Origin: CAVSWN01 sp046728115
GTDB taxonomy: Bacteria; Acidobacteriota; Vicinamibacteria; Vicinamibacterales; CAVVIG01
NCBI GenBank assembly: GCA_046728115.1
Contig: JBKPDW010000231.1
Coordinates: 1-7,374, forward strand
DNA length: 7,374 nt
Reading direction: 5' to 3'
Part shown: positions 1 to 6,495 of the stretch, piece by piece
Layout: the number at the start of each line of letters is the position of its first letter
Position numbering within the stretch: the first letter of the stretch is position 1
The notes under the pieces: model-generated
The model's input: the letters and a program-made list of their open reading frames with translations, nothing else
Database searches by the model: none
What the model was told of the DNA's origin: nothing
Made by a program: the position numbers and the translations under genes

Positions 1-2252
1 GTGTACGCGCCGACCATGAAGAACGTGAAATCGGCCGCATTGGAGAACCGCTGCCGATAGAACGAGAGCATTTTCTCGCGATCGAGCGTCGCGAGCCGCT
101 CGACCGTGATCGGCTGCGATGTGTAGTGGTTCGACGTGTTCATCTGGCCGAGCTTTTCGTTGAAGATCTGACCCGGCGAGCGGCCGCGATTGACGACGAT
201 CGGCTCCAGCTGCCGTTTGAGCAGCGCAAACGACTCAGGGTCGTCACCCGGCCGCATGAACGTCTCGTGCAGAAGCTGCAGTGCGGTTTCGAGTTGCGCC
301 GGGGCAGCCGATCCCGAAATGCCGTGGGTCGACAGCGACATGTAAGGCCGGGCCGATGCGAGCTTGCCGGCGAGCAGCTTCTGGAGCTCCAGCGCTTTTA
401 AACCGCCAATGCCCGCCAGACTGACGTACGTCGGTGAAAGGGACGCCTCGAGGTAATCGGCGGGGGGCGCCAGCGAAGTGCCGCCCTGTGCGGCGAGCGT
501 GAACAACACCTGATCGTTCTTGAACTCCGTTGGCTTCAGCCAGGCCTCGATGCCATTGGCGAATCTCACGATGGTAACGTCGAGCTTGTCGAGCGTGCGG
601 CGTTGCGAGATCGCGCCGGCGGTGGGCGCCGTCTCCATCAGGCCGCGCGTTGACGCAGTGTCGGCCCAGGCAACGACCGATGCGGCGTTGGCGGCCGTGA
701 GAGCGGCCTGCAGGTCTGTGTCGGTCGGAATCCGGATGTCCGGCTTCTGCGGTGAGATCGCCAGAATCACCCGGCTGGTGTCGACGAGCAAAGTCTTGGC
801 GAGCGCCGAAGCCTCGTTGACCACGATGCCGGGGAGCAGCTGCTGGACGAGCTTGTACTCGTAGGCAATTCCAGGGCTCGGCTCGTCATCGAGGAAGTGG
901 TTCAGGTACTCCTGCGCGAACGAACCGCTCTCCGTCTTCTCCCGCTCGTTGTACGCACGTTCATAGAACGCAGCCATCCATTTCTTGGCGCGGTCCATCT
1001 CGGCCTCGGTGAACCCGAATTCCCGAACGCGTTTGGCTTCGCTCGCAAGCACCCCCACGCCGTCCTCGAGCCTGCCGTCTTCCACGGATGCGTTCATCGA
1101 GAATGTAGACGCCGTTCGGCTCAGCGAACCATTGCTGGCGCTCGCGCCGAGGAACTTCGCGTCAGGTTTGCGCTCGAGCTCGCCAAACCGCTCGTCGATC
1201 ATGTGATCGACGAATCGTTCGATCAGGTCACGGCGATAGTCGGCGACGTGTGACTCGCCTTCACGCGCGCGCTTGCGAACAATCGAGACGTTCGATTGCG
1301 TGACCTCCGGATCGGCGACGACGCTGATGAGCGGTTGATCGTGAAGAGGCACGGTGCGATCCGGCTCCGTTCCTGCAGGACCGCGCGCCTTGACATCCGC
1401 GAACGTCGTCCGGATGTCCTGTTCGAGCCGCTGTGGATCGAGATCGCCGACGCCGATCACCGCCATCCGGTCCGGCCGATACCAGGTGTCGTAGAAGGAA
1501 CGCAGCCGCGCCGCCGGTGCGTTGCGCAGGATGTCGGGTTTCCCGATCGGCAGGCGTTCGGCGTATCGCGATTTGTAGAACAGCACCGGCAACTGCTTGT
1601 CTCGAATCCGCGAGCTCGCCCCGAGCCCACCGCGCCACTCTTCGATGACGACTCCCCGTTCCTTGTCGATCTGCTCGGGGCTCAGCGTCAGGCCCCCGCC
1701 AAAATCGGCGAGCGCAGTCAAACCCTTCGCGACGATCTCCGGCTTGTCGGTGGGAAGATCGAGCATGTAGACCGTTTCGTCGAAGCTCGTGTACGCGTTC
1801 ACGTGCGGCCCGAGCCGCGCGCCGGTCGACTCGAAGTACGAGACCAGCTCACCAGGCTTGAAATGCGCGCTCCCGTTGAATGCCATGTGCTCGATCAGAT
1901 GCGCGAGGCCCTGCTGATCGTCGGCCTCATTCATCGATCCGGCTTTGACCGCAAGCCGCAGAGACACGCGGTTGGCTGGACGACTGTTCTGCCGCACGTA
2001 AAACCGCGTGCCGTTCGGCAGCGTGCCGGTGCGCACGGCGGCATCGAACGGAATCGTGTCCTGGAGATCGATCGCCGCCGGATACTGCGCGTGAACCCCC
2101 AGAACGAACAGGCTCGCCATGAGGGCGAACGACGCGACGATCCGGCGGACACGCTCGCCTGAAGGTTCGTGCTCCGTCGGCGATGACGGAGCCACTTGCG
2201 CTGTCGGACCGCGACGGTTCAGCCGAGCGTAATAGGGTCGCTGCGCGATCAT
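1..2252 (-). CDS. Exported M16 family zinc metallopeptidase (pitrilysin/PqqL-like), 3' end beyond the window
   Basis: Zinc-dependent peptidase expected to cleave peptides or small proteins in the periplasm. About 750 residues are visible as one uninterrupted minus-strand frame that leaves the window at base 1; relatives with two M16 halves are usually about 900 residues, so roughly the last fifth is missing. The inverted zinc motif HLIEH lies at residues 118-122 (zinc ligands H118 and H122, catalytic E121). The helix ERGVVIEEWR follows at 198-207, in which E205 aligns with the third zinc ligand of the family. The second, structural half begins near residue 551, with RFANGIEAWLKP, and the visible end reads RFSNAADFTFFMVGAYT, typical of that half. 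The ATG at 2252 is chosen because GGAGAAGG lies just upstream. A hydrophobic export segment (about residues 38-53) ends at VHA-Q (55/56), preceded by an unusually long 34-residue n-region; a GTG at 2195 would shorten it but has no ribosome site. The gene is divergent from the thiolase operon. Confidence 0.93.
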   Translation of the reverse strand, partial: MIAQRPYYARLNRRGPTAQVAPSSPTEHEPSGERVRRIVASFALMASLFVLGVHAQYPAAIDLQDTIPFDAAVRTGTLPNGTRFYVRQNSRPANRVSLRLAVKAGSMNEADDQQGLAHLIEHMAFNGSAHFKPGELVSYFESTGARLGPHVNAYTSFDETVYMLDLPTDKPEIVAKGLTALADFGGGLTLSPEQIDKERGVVIEEWRGGLGASSRIRDKQLPVLFYKSRYAERLPIGKPDILRNAPAARLRSFYDTWYRPDRMAVIGVGDLDPQRLEQDIRTTFADVKARGPAGTEPDRTVPLHDQPLISVVADPEVTQSNVSIVRKRAREGESHVADYRRDLIERFVDHMIDERFGELERKPDAKFLGASASNGSLSRTASTFSMNASVEDGRLEDGVGVLASEAKRVREFGFTEAEMDRAKKWMAAFYERAYNEREKTESGSFAQEYLNHFLDDEPSPGIAYEYKLVQQLLPGIVVNEASALAKTLLVDTSRVILAISPQKPDIRIPTDTDLQAALTAANAASVVAWADTASTRGLMETAPTAGAISQRRTLDKLDVTIVRFANGIEAWLKPTEFKNDQVLFTLAAQGGTSLAPPADYLEASLSPTYVSLAGIGGLKALELQKLLAGKLASARPYMSLSTHGISGSAAPAQLETALQLLHETFMRPGDDPESFALLKRQLEPIVVNRGRSPGQIFNEKLGQMNTSNHYTSQPITVERLATLDREKMLSFYRQRFSNAADFTFFMVGAY

Positions 2253-2254
2253 CG

Positions 2255-2262
2255 CCTTCTCC
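2255..2262 (-). promoter_or_regulatory. Ribosome binding site of the M16 peptidase gene
   Basis: On the minus strand GGAGAAGG ends two bases before the ATG at 2252, with the GGAG core at a normal 6-base spacing. It is the best ribosome site near the start of this gene and decides the start choice, even though it leaves a long extension before the signal peptide. Confidence 0.6.
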
Positions 2263-2284
2263 AGTCGTTCGCGATGGTAGCACG

Positions 2285-2290
2285 TATAAT
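2285..2290 (+). promoter_or_regulatory. Perfect -10 box (TATAAT) of the thiolase operon, in a divergent promoter region
   Basis: TATAAT matches the housekeeping sigma factor consensus exactly and sits in an AT-rich island within otherwise GC-rich DNA. Six bases (TACAAC) separate it from the GTG start at 2297, which is where transcription would be expected to begin, so the mRNA may be leaderless. No good -35 box is visible at 16-18 bases upstream, and there is no TG extension. The same island, read on the minus strand, contains TAATTATAC and could also serve the divergent M16 gene, whose start is only 44 bases away. The two promoters would then overlap. Confidence 0.55.
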
Positions 2291-2296
2291 TACAAC

Positions 2297-3487
2297 GTGG
2301 ACAACGACTTCGACGCCGTCATCGTCAGCGCGTGCCGTACGCCGATCGGATCGTTTGGCGGAGCGCTCAAAACCGTTTCGGCCGCAGATCTCGGCGCTGT
2401 GGTCGTACGCGAAGCCATCACTCGTGCGCACGTACAGCCTGCCGAGGTGGGCGACGTGATTCTGGGTTGCGTGCTCCAGGCCGGCGCCGGAATGAACGTG
2501 GCGCGTCAGGCTGCGCTCAAGGCTGGGCTGCCGATCGACGTGCCGGCGGAAACGGTGAATCGCGTGTGCGGATCGGGATTGCAGGCTGTGGTGCACGCAG
2601 CCGAAGCCATTCGTGTCGGCTATGTCGATACCGTCGTGGCGGGTGGGACCGAGTCGATGTCGAACGCGCCGTATCTGCTCGGCCAGGCACGATGGGGCTA
2701 TCGGATGGGCAATGCCTCTGCGATCGATTCGATGCTGAGCGAGGGGCTCACGTGCGCGATTCGATCCTGCCACATGGGTCTCACCGCGGAAGAAGTGGCG
2801 TGTCGATATGGCATCTCGCGTGTGGATCAGGACGCGTTCGCAGCCGAGAGCCAACGGCGCGCCGTTCGTGCGAGGGCCGATGGCAGCTTCGCGCAGGAAA
2901 TCGTTCCTGTTCCTGTGCCCCAGCGAAGGGGTCCTCCAATCGCGTTCGAGGCCGACGAATATCCGCGTGAAGGAACCACCATCGATAAGCTCGCCGCATT
3001 GCAGCCGGCATTCAGGAAGGACGGGAGCGTAACCGCTGGCAACGCGTCAGGGATCAACGACGGCGCGGCGGCGCTCGTGATCTCGACGCGTACGACGGCG
3101 CGCGGCCTTGGCGTGCGACCGCTCGCCCGAATCCTGTCGTATGCCTCCGCGGGCGTGGATCCGGCGGTGATGGGGATCGGACCGATTCCGGCGGTTCGCA
3201 AGGCGCTCGACCGCGCCGGCTTGACCAGCGATCAGATCGACCTGTTCGAGCTCAACGAAGCCTTCGCGGCGCAGTCGCTTGCCGTGGTCCGCGAGCTGCG
3301 CCTCGACGCCGAGCGAGTAAACGTCAACGGCGGCGCGATCGCGCTCGGTCATCCCATCGGCGCCAGCGGCGCGCGCGTCCTGACGACGTTGCTCTATGCG
3401 CTGCGTGCAAGGAGCCTGCGTTACGGCGTCGCATCGCTCTGCGTTGGCGGCGGGATGGGCATCGCCATGGTCGTCGAGGCTCTTTGA
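2297..3487 (+). CDS. Acetyl-CoA C-acetyltransferase (biosynthetic thiolase)
   Basis: Cytosolic thiolase condensing two acetyl-CoA to acetoacetyl-CoA (reversible), the entry step to ketone-body, polyhydroxyalkanoate or isoprenoid precursors and the last step of short-chain beta-oxidation. With the GTG start the product is 396 residues, close to the roughly 392-394 of AtoB and PhaA. The acylated nucleophile is C91 in NRVCGSG. The other catalytic residues are H352 in ALGHPIGASG and C382 in SLCVGGGMG. The HMG motif (H159-M160) matches the acyl pocket of the biosynthetic Zoogloea enzyme. NEAFAAQ and NASGINDGAAA are also present. The frame is open upstream to an ATG at 2183, but that would lie antisense inside the M16 gene and adds 38 unconserved residues, so I reject it. 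No Shine-Dalgarno precedes the GTG, while a TATAAT box lies six bases before it. First gene of a four-gene operon. Acetyl-CoA specificity is inferred from motifs; a longer-chain acyl preference is not excluded. Confidence 0.93.
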   Translation: MDNDFDAVIVSACRTPIGSFGGALKTVSAADLGAVVVREAITRAHVQPAEVGDVILGCVLQAGAGMNVARQAALKAGLPIDVPAETVNRVCGSGLQAVVHAAEAIRVGYVDTVVAGGTESMSNAPYLLGQARWGYRMGNASAIDSMLSEGLTCAIRSCHMGLTAEEVACRYGISRVDQDAFAAESQRRAVRARADGSFAQEIVPVPVPQRRGPPIAFEADEYPREGTTIDKLAALQPAFRKDGSVTAGNASGINDGAAALVISTRTTARGLGVRPLARILSYASAGVDPAVMGIGPIPAVRKALDRAGLTSDQIDLFELNEAFAAQSLAVVRELRLDAERVNVNGGAIALGHPIGASGARVLTTLLYALRARSLRYGVASLCVGGGMGIAMVVEAL

Positions 3488-3490
3488 AGA

Positions 3491-3922
3491 GTGTCAGGTC
3501 AGAAGTCAGAAGTTGGAAGTCAGAAGGTAGAAGTCAGAAATCAGGCGCTTGAACGGATTCTCGCACACGCGCGCAACGCGTCGCCGCGCGAATGCTGCGG
3601 ACTGTTGCTCGGAACCGGCGGCCAAATCGTCGACGCCATTCCCACACGCAACATCGCGGACAACCCCGCGCGATTTGTCATCGATCCGAAAGATCACATC
3701 GATGGCCGCCGCGAAGCGCGGCGCCGCGGCATGGAGGTGGTTGGCTTCTACCACTCGCACCCGCACTCGGCGGCCGAGCCGTCCGAACGCGATCGCGAGG
3801 AAGCCGGCTATCCCGATTACCTTTACTTGATCGTCGGGTTGATTTCGGAGCCGGCCGACATGCGACTGTTCCGGCTGCAAAACGGGAACTTTCTCAGCGT
3901 GCCGTTCGTCAGAGTCCGCTGA
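3491..3922 (+). CDS. JAMM/MPN+ (Mov34, M67) family metallopeptidase
   Basis: Small (143 residues) single-domain JAMM zinc peptidase without signal peptide or membrane segment, so cytosolic. The full metal and catalytic set is present: E34 in RECCGLLLG, then H88 and H90 in HSHP, S98, and D101, matching the E...HxHP-x6-SxxD pattern. Characterised bacterial relatives remove C-terminal tails from small ubiquitin-like sulfur carriers (for example Mec of actinobacteria acting on CysO), but no sulfur-carrier, ThiF/E1 or CysM gene is visible here, so the substrate is unknown. The only workable start is the GTG at 3491, three bases after the thiolase stop; no in-frame ATG or GTG follows before the catalytic Glu. 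The first 15 or so codons consist of a degenerate 7-bp tandem repeat, whose VEV segment would have to form the first beta strand. The stop abuts the next gene's start, indicating coupling. Confidence 0.88.
   Translation: MSGQKSEVGSQKVEVRNQALERILAHARNASPRECCGLLLGTGGQIVDAIPTRNIADNPARFVIDPKDHIDGRREARRRGMEVVGFYHSHPHSAAEPSERDREEAGYPDYLYLIVGLISEPADMRLFRLQNGNFLSVPFVRVR
3501..3542 (+). repeat. Six tandem 7-bp units, consensus AGAAGTC
   Basis: Six consecutive heptamers: AGAAGTC, AGAAGTT, GGAAGTC, AGAAGGT, AGAAGTC, AGAAATC. A weaker unit (TCAGGTC) may precede them. The array starts ten bases into the JAMM gene and is purine-rich, unlike the surrounding GC-rich coding sequence. Because 7 is not a multiple of 3, the repeat cycles through all three phases and encodes a polar, varied stretch (roughly KSEVGSQKVEVRNQ). 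Several units resemble Shine-Dalgarno sequences, so the array could influence initiation. Gain or loss of one unit would shift the frame. Confidence 0.85.
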
Positions 3923-5644
3923 GTGCCCAGGCTCTTTTCCGCGGTTGGTGTCGCTCTCTGCGTGCTCGCGCCCGCGACCCTCGGTGCCCAGGACTCGCCG
4001 TCGCCTTCTCAGCCGCCGCCGACCGTTCGCGACATCCGTATCACGGGCGCAAAAGAGCTCTCGCCGCGGCATATCCTCGACGCCATTTCCACTCAGATCG
4101 GCACGCCGTTCACGTCCACGCCCGACCAGGTCACCAGCGACGTTCAGCAGCTGTACAACAAGGAGGGCTACACGTTCGCGCGAGCCAAAACCGAGTTTGA
4201 TGCGGACTCGGGCGTTCTGACGATTGCCATCGACGAGGGCGTCATCGACGCCGTCGAGTTCGACGGAGTCGACAGCAAGCTGGCCACGACTTTCATGCAA
4301 GAGTTCGCGCTGCACGCCGGTGATGTGTTCAACCGCAGCCGGGCGCGCCAGGCGCTCGACGCTTTGCTCCGTCCGACGCGCGGCGCGGTCACCCCGGGCC
4401 GGGTGGAACACACGGCGGAATCGGTCACCGATTCACGCGACCTCGGCCAGCGGCGTCGAACGTTCGATCTGATCGAGCGGAACGGCCAGCGGATTCTCGT
4501 GGTCGGGCTTCGAGAGCGGGCTGGGAGGTTCAAGCTGTCGCCGAATTTTGGCGATCGAGAAGACTGGTTCACGCCGGTCGACGGCCTCGTTCCGTCGCTC
4601 GACTTCGGCGCCGCCGTCTTCGACCACGAGAAGTTCAACCATACGTTCATTTTCGGGCACGTGTCGATCAAGACCGCGTCCGGCAACGCGGGCTACGCCT
4701 TCGGCGTTGAGCGTCCGTTTTTCAGCACGCGGAAGTTGTTCATTGGTGTCGAAGGTCACGATTTGACCGCCACCGACGATCACTGGCAGGTCTCGACGAA
4801 CGAGGAGGGCCTGGCGGCGATCGGACCACGTCGTAGCTACCGCGACTATTACCGGCGGCAGGGCGTTCAGTTCTCGTCTGCGCTTCGCGTCGAGAAGCAT
4901 ATCGAACTCCAACTGGCCTGGAAGATGGAGAGTCACGACGCGCTCAAGACCGAGACGGACTTCAGCCTGTGGAACGACGACACCCCCTTCGGTCCGAATC
5001 GGCCCGCGGACGAAGGACAGTTGAACGCCTTGACGATCGGCGCGTCCATCGACGGTCGCGGGTTCGACCGCGAATCGCTCGAGGCCAGTTACCTGCGGCA
5101 TCAGCTCGAAACGCCATTCGGCATGCGTCTCGTCGATCCGCAGGAGAAGGGTCTGTGGACGGTCTGGCGGATCGATTGGACGTCGGAGATTTCCGCTCCG
5201 GATGCCTTTGCCAGCGACTTCGACTTCCGCCGTCACATCGTCAGCGGCCGCGTGCGCTCGCGCGTATCGCGGTACCAGGAAGTCGGTGCGCGTGTGATCG
5301 GCGGCTGGTCGCAGGGCGTCCTGCCGGTGCAGCGTCAGTTCGCAATTGGCGGTATCGGCTCGGTCCATGGCTACGACTTCAAGCAGTCCATCGGCGACAC
5401 GATGCGCCTGTTCAACCTGGAGTACGCCTTGGGCTGGCAGTCCGGACCCCACCTGCTGGCGTTCCTCGACGCTGGACGCACGACCAGTCGCATAGTGGCC
5501 GGCGTTCCGCCCGCCGACAGCGACTGGTTGAAGGGCTTCGGATGGGGCATCGGTCTGGGAGGCGTGCGCGTCGACTTTGGATACAAGCTGGCATCATCGA
5601 CGGGGCCCGTGCAGGTCCAGGTGCGGTTCGGCCGGACGTTCTGA
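3923..5644 (+). CDS. Omp85/BamA-TamA family outer-membrane protein with two POTRA domains
   Basis: Outer-membrane beta-barrel protein of the Omp85 superfamily, whose members insert or export proteins across the outer membrane. The 573-residue product starts with a signal peptide (hydrophobic core at about 4-20, likely cut after LGA at 22) and a Pro/Ser-rich linker. POTRA 1 covers about 34-105 (VRDIRITGAKELSPRHILDA, then QLYNKEGYTFARAKTEF and LTIAIDEG). A less regular POTRA 2 covers about 106-205, ending LVVGLRERAGRFKLSPNFG. The rest is a beta-rich barrel ending in phenylalanine (VRFGRTF), as expected for a BAM-recognised barrel. The loop-6 signature reads SVHGYDF (V481 to Y484), with His where VRGF/Y has Arg. 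It is shorter than BamA (five POTRA) and close to TamA (three POTRA) in size, so it is probably an accessory paralogue and not the essential BamA. GTG start directly after the JAMM stop; next gene begins one base after its stop. Confidence 0.88.
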   Translation: MPRLFSAVGVALCVLAPATLGAQDSPSPSQPPPTVRDIRITGAKELSPRHILDAISTQIGTPFTSTPDQVTSDVQQLYNKEGYTFARAKTEFDADSGVLTIAIDEGVIDAVEFDGVDSKLATTFMQEFALHAGDVFNRSRARQALDALLRPTRGAVTPGRVEHTAESVTDSRDLGQRRRTFDLIERNGQRILVVGLRERAGRFKLSPNFGDREDWFTPVDGLVPSLDFGAAVFDHEKFNHTFIFGHVSIKTASGNAGYAFGVERPFFSTRKLFIGVEGHDLTATDDHWQVSTNEEGLAAIGPRRSYRDYYRRQGVQFSSALRVEKHIELQLAWKMESHDALKTETDFSLWNDDTPFGPNRPADEGQLNALTIGASIDGRGFDRESLEASYLRHQLETPFGMRLVDPQEKGLWTVWRIDWTSEISAPDAFASDFDFRRHIVSGRVRSRVSRYQEVGARVIGGWSQGVLPVQRQFAIGGIGSVHGYDFKQSIGDTMRLFNLEYALGWQSGPHLLAFLDAGRTTSRIVAGVPPADSDWLKGFGWGIGLGGVRVDFGYKLASSTGPVQVQVRFGRTF

Positions 5645-5645
5645 T

Positions 5646-6305
5646 ATGTCCGGGGTCCTCGAGCTGCTCCATGGGACCCGGATCCGGACCCTCGCGATCG
5701 TCGCCCTCCTGCTCGGCGCGACGCCGGCGTCTGCCGCGCTCGATGTGCAGGTAAAGGACGTTCACGCACCCGCTTCCGCAGTTCGCACGACGATCGAACT
5801 CCGCGACATCGTGCCCGACCGCTTCAAGCGTTCGATGGACGAGGGTCGCGTGCTGCATCTTCGGGTGCAGGCCGAACTCTGGGAAAGCCGGCCGATCTGG
5901 GATCGGCTGGTCTATCCGGCTATCGTGCGCGTGTTCCGCCTGGGCCGATCGACGGCCGGCCGGGACATCGCCGTCACCGATTCAGACGGCAAAGCCACGA
6001 GTTACGCCACGTTCCCGAACGCGATGCCAGTCGTCGTGGACCTTGGCGACCGCAGTCGTCTGGCACTCGCCGAGAAGTACTACGTTCATGTCGTTGCGAC
6101 GCTGGGTACCCTGGCGGATCGCGAGGTGGACGAAGTTGGGGATGCGGTCTTCGGCCCCGAATCGGAATCAAACGGCCTCGGATCGCTCGGCCGTCTCGTC
6201 GTCAAGACTGCGGTGAAAATCAGCGACTATCTGCAGAGTGTATCGGCCGAAGCGAGGAGCCACAAACTCGCTGGCGCCGACATCCTCCGTCGGCCAACCC
6301 CATAG
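5646..6305 (+). CDS. Exported protein resembling the DUF4390 family
   Basis: Product of 219 residues. The N-terminus has a clear signal peptide: charged TRIR at 11-14, hydrophobic LAIVALLLG, and cleavage likely after ATPASA at residue 30, predicting a periplasmic protein. There is no lipobox Cys. The mature part has the pattern I associate with DUF4390: a beta strand, ELRDIVPDRFKRSMDEGRVL, then a strand ending in LWESRPIWDRLVYPAIVRVFRL with the Trp-Asp-Arg cluster, then a Tyr-Val-His-Val strand pair. This is a by-eye resemblance, without a profile search, and the function of that family is not established. The ATG at 5646 gives the signal peptide directly at the N-terminus; an upstream in-frame ATG at 5577 lies within the barrel gene and is rejected. 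There is no obvious ribosome site, and only one base separates it from the preceding stop, so translation is probably coupled. It is the last gene of the operon and likely works in the envelope alongside the barrel protein. Confidence 0.75.
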   Translation: MSGVLELLHGTRIRTLAIVALLLGATPASAALDVQVKDVHAPASAVRTTIELRDIVPDRFKRSMDEGRVLHLRVQAELWESRPIWDRLVYPAIVRVFRLGRSTAGRDIAVTDSDGKATSYATFPNAMPVVVDLGDRSRLALAEKYYVHVVATLGTLADREVDEVGDAVFGPESESNGLGSLGRLVVKTAVKISDYLQSVSAEARSHKLAGADILRRPTP

Positions 6306-6495
6306 GTTTCCGCCAAGCCCGCCGCGAACGCCGAATAGATGCCAGGATGACAGCCTTCCGGTAGAATCCGTGACCTGTTTGGCAGCGGTCTTCCCGACTG
6401 CGTACCCGTTCGCGTGTCAACGGAGGCTCACATGGCGCTGGATAGCCATGGCGATTCCAATCCCGGCCGCAAAGAAGGCTCAGTGGCAGCAATAG
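6306..6495. other. Intergenic region between convergent genes, no convincing gene
   Basis: This 190-base stretch separates the operon end from the 3' end of the ADOP gene. No classical intrinsic terminator (stem plus T-run) is visible on either strand. One modest imperfect hairpin is present at 6382-6401: a 7-bp stem GCAGCGG/CCG-A-CTGC with one bulged A and a TCTTC loop, lacking a following T tract, so termination here may be Rho-dependent. A GGAGG at 6422-6426 stands five bases before an ATG at 6432, opening a 53-codon frame that runs to 6593 antisense into the ADOP gene. I do not call this a gene. Confidence 0.6.

Noticed and set aside
1296..2162. 288-codon plus-strand open frame within the M16 gene
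   Set aside because: It is antisense to a frame with the intact M16 zinc motif and continuous family similarity; it is Arg/His-rich without domains, as expected of a GC-rich shadow frame.
2183..2296. 38-codon upstream extension of the thiolase to an ATG at 2183
   Set aside because: It lies over the M16 start region on the opposite strand, contains the TATAAT box and the M16 ribosome site, and precedes the usual thiolase N-terminus.
3501..3542. Heptamer array considered as a CRISPR or protein-binding iteron array
   Set aside because: Units are contiguous without spacers, so not CRISPR; position inside a coding start and lack of an origin or replication gene argue against iterons.
3506..4411. 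301-codon minus-strand frame opposite the JAMM and barrel genes
   Set aside because: Arg-rich shadow of two well-supported plus-strand genes; spans their junction and has no recognisable motif.
4433..5452. 339-codon minus-strand frame opposite the barrel gene
   Set aside because: Long only because of codon bias in GC-rich DNA; the plus-strand barrel has signal peptide, POTRA domains and terminal Phe.
5577..5645. 23-codon upstream extension of the DUF4390-like gene
   Set aside because: It overlaps the barrel's C-terminal strands and would bury the clear signal peptide behind Arg-rich residues.
6382..6401. Possible intrinsic terminator hairpin
   Set aside because: The stem is short and bulged and lacks a T tract on either strand; kept only as a remark in the intergenic entry.
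6238..6495. 85-codon plus-strand frame across the intergenic region
   Set aside because: Starts inside the DUF4390-like gene in another frame, and has no ribosome site at its start and no recognisable domain.
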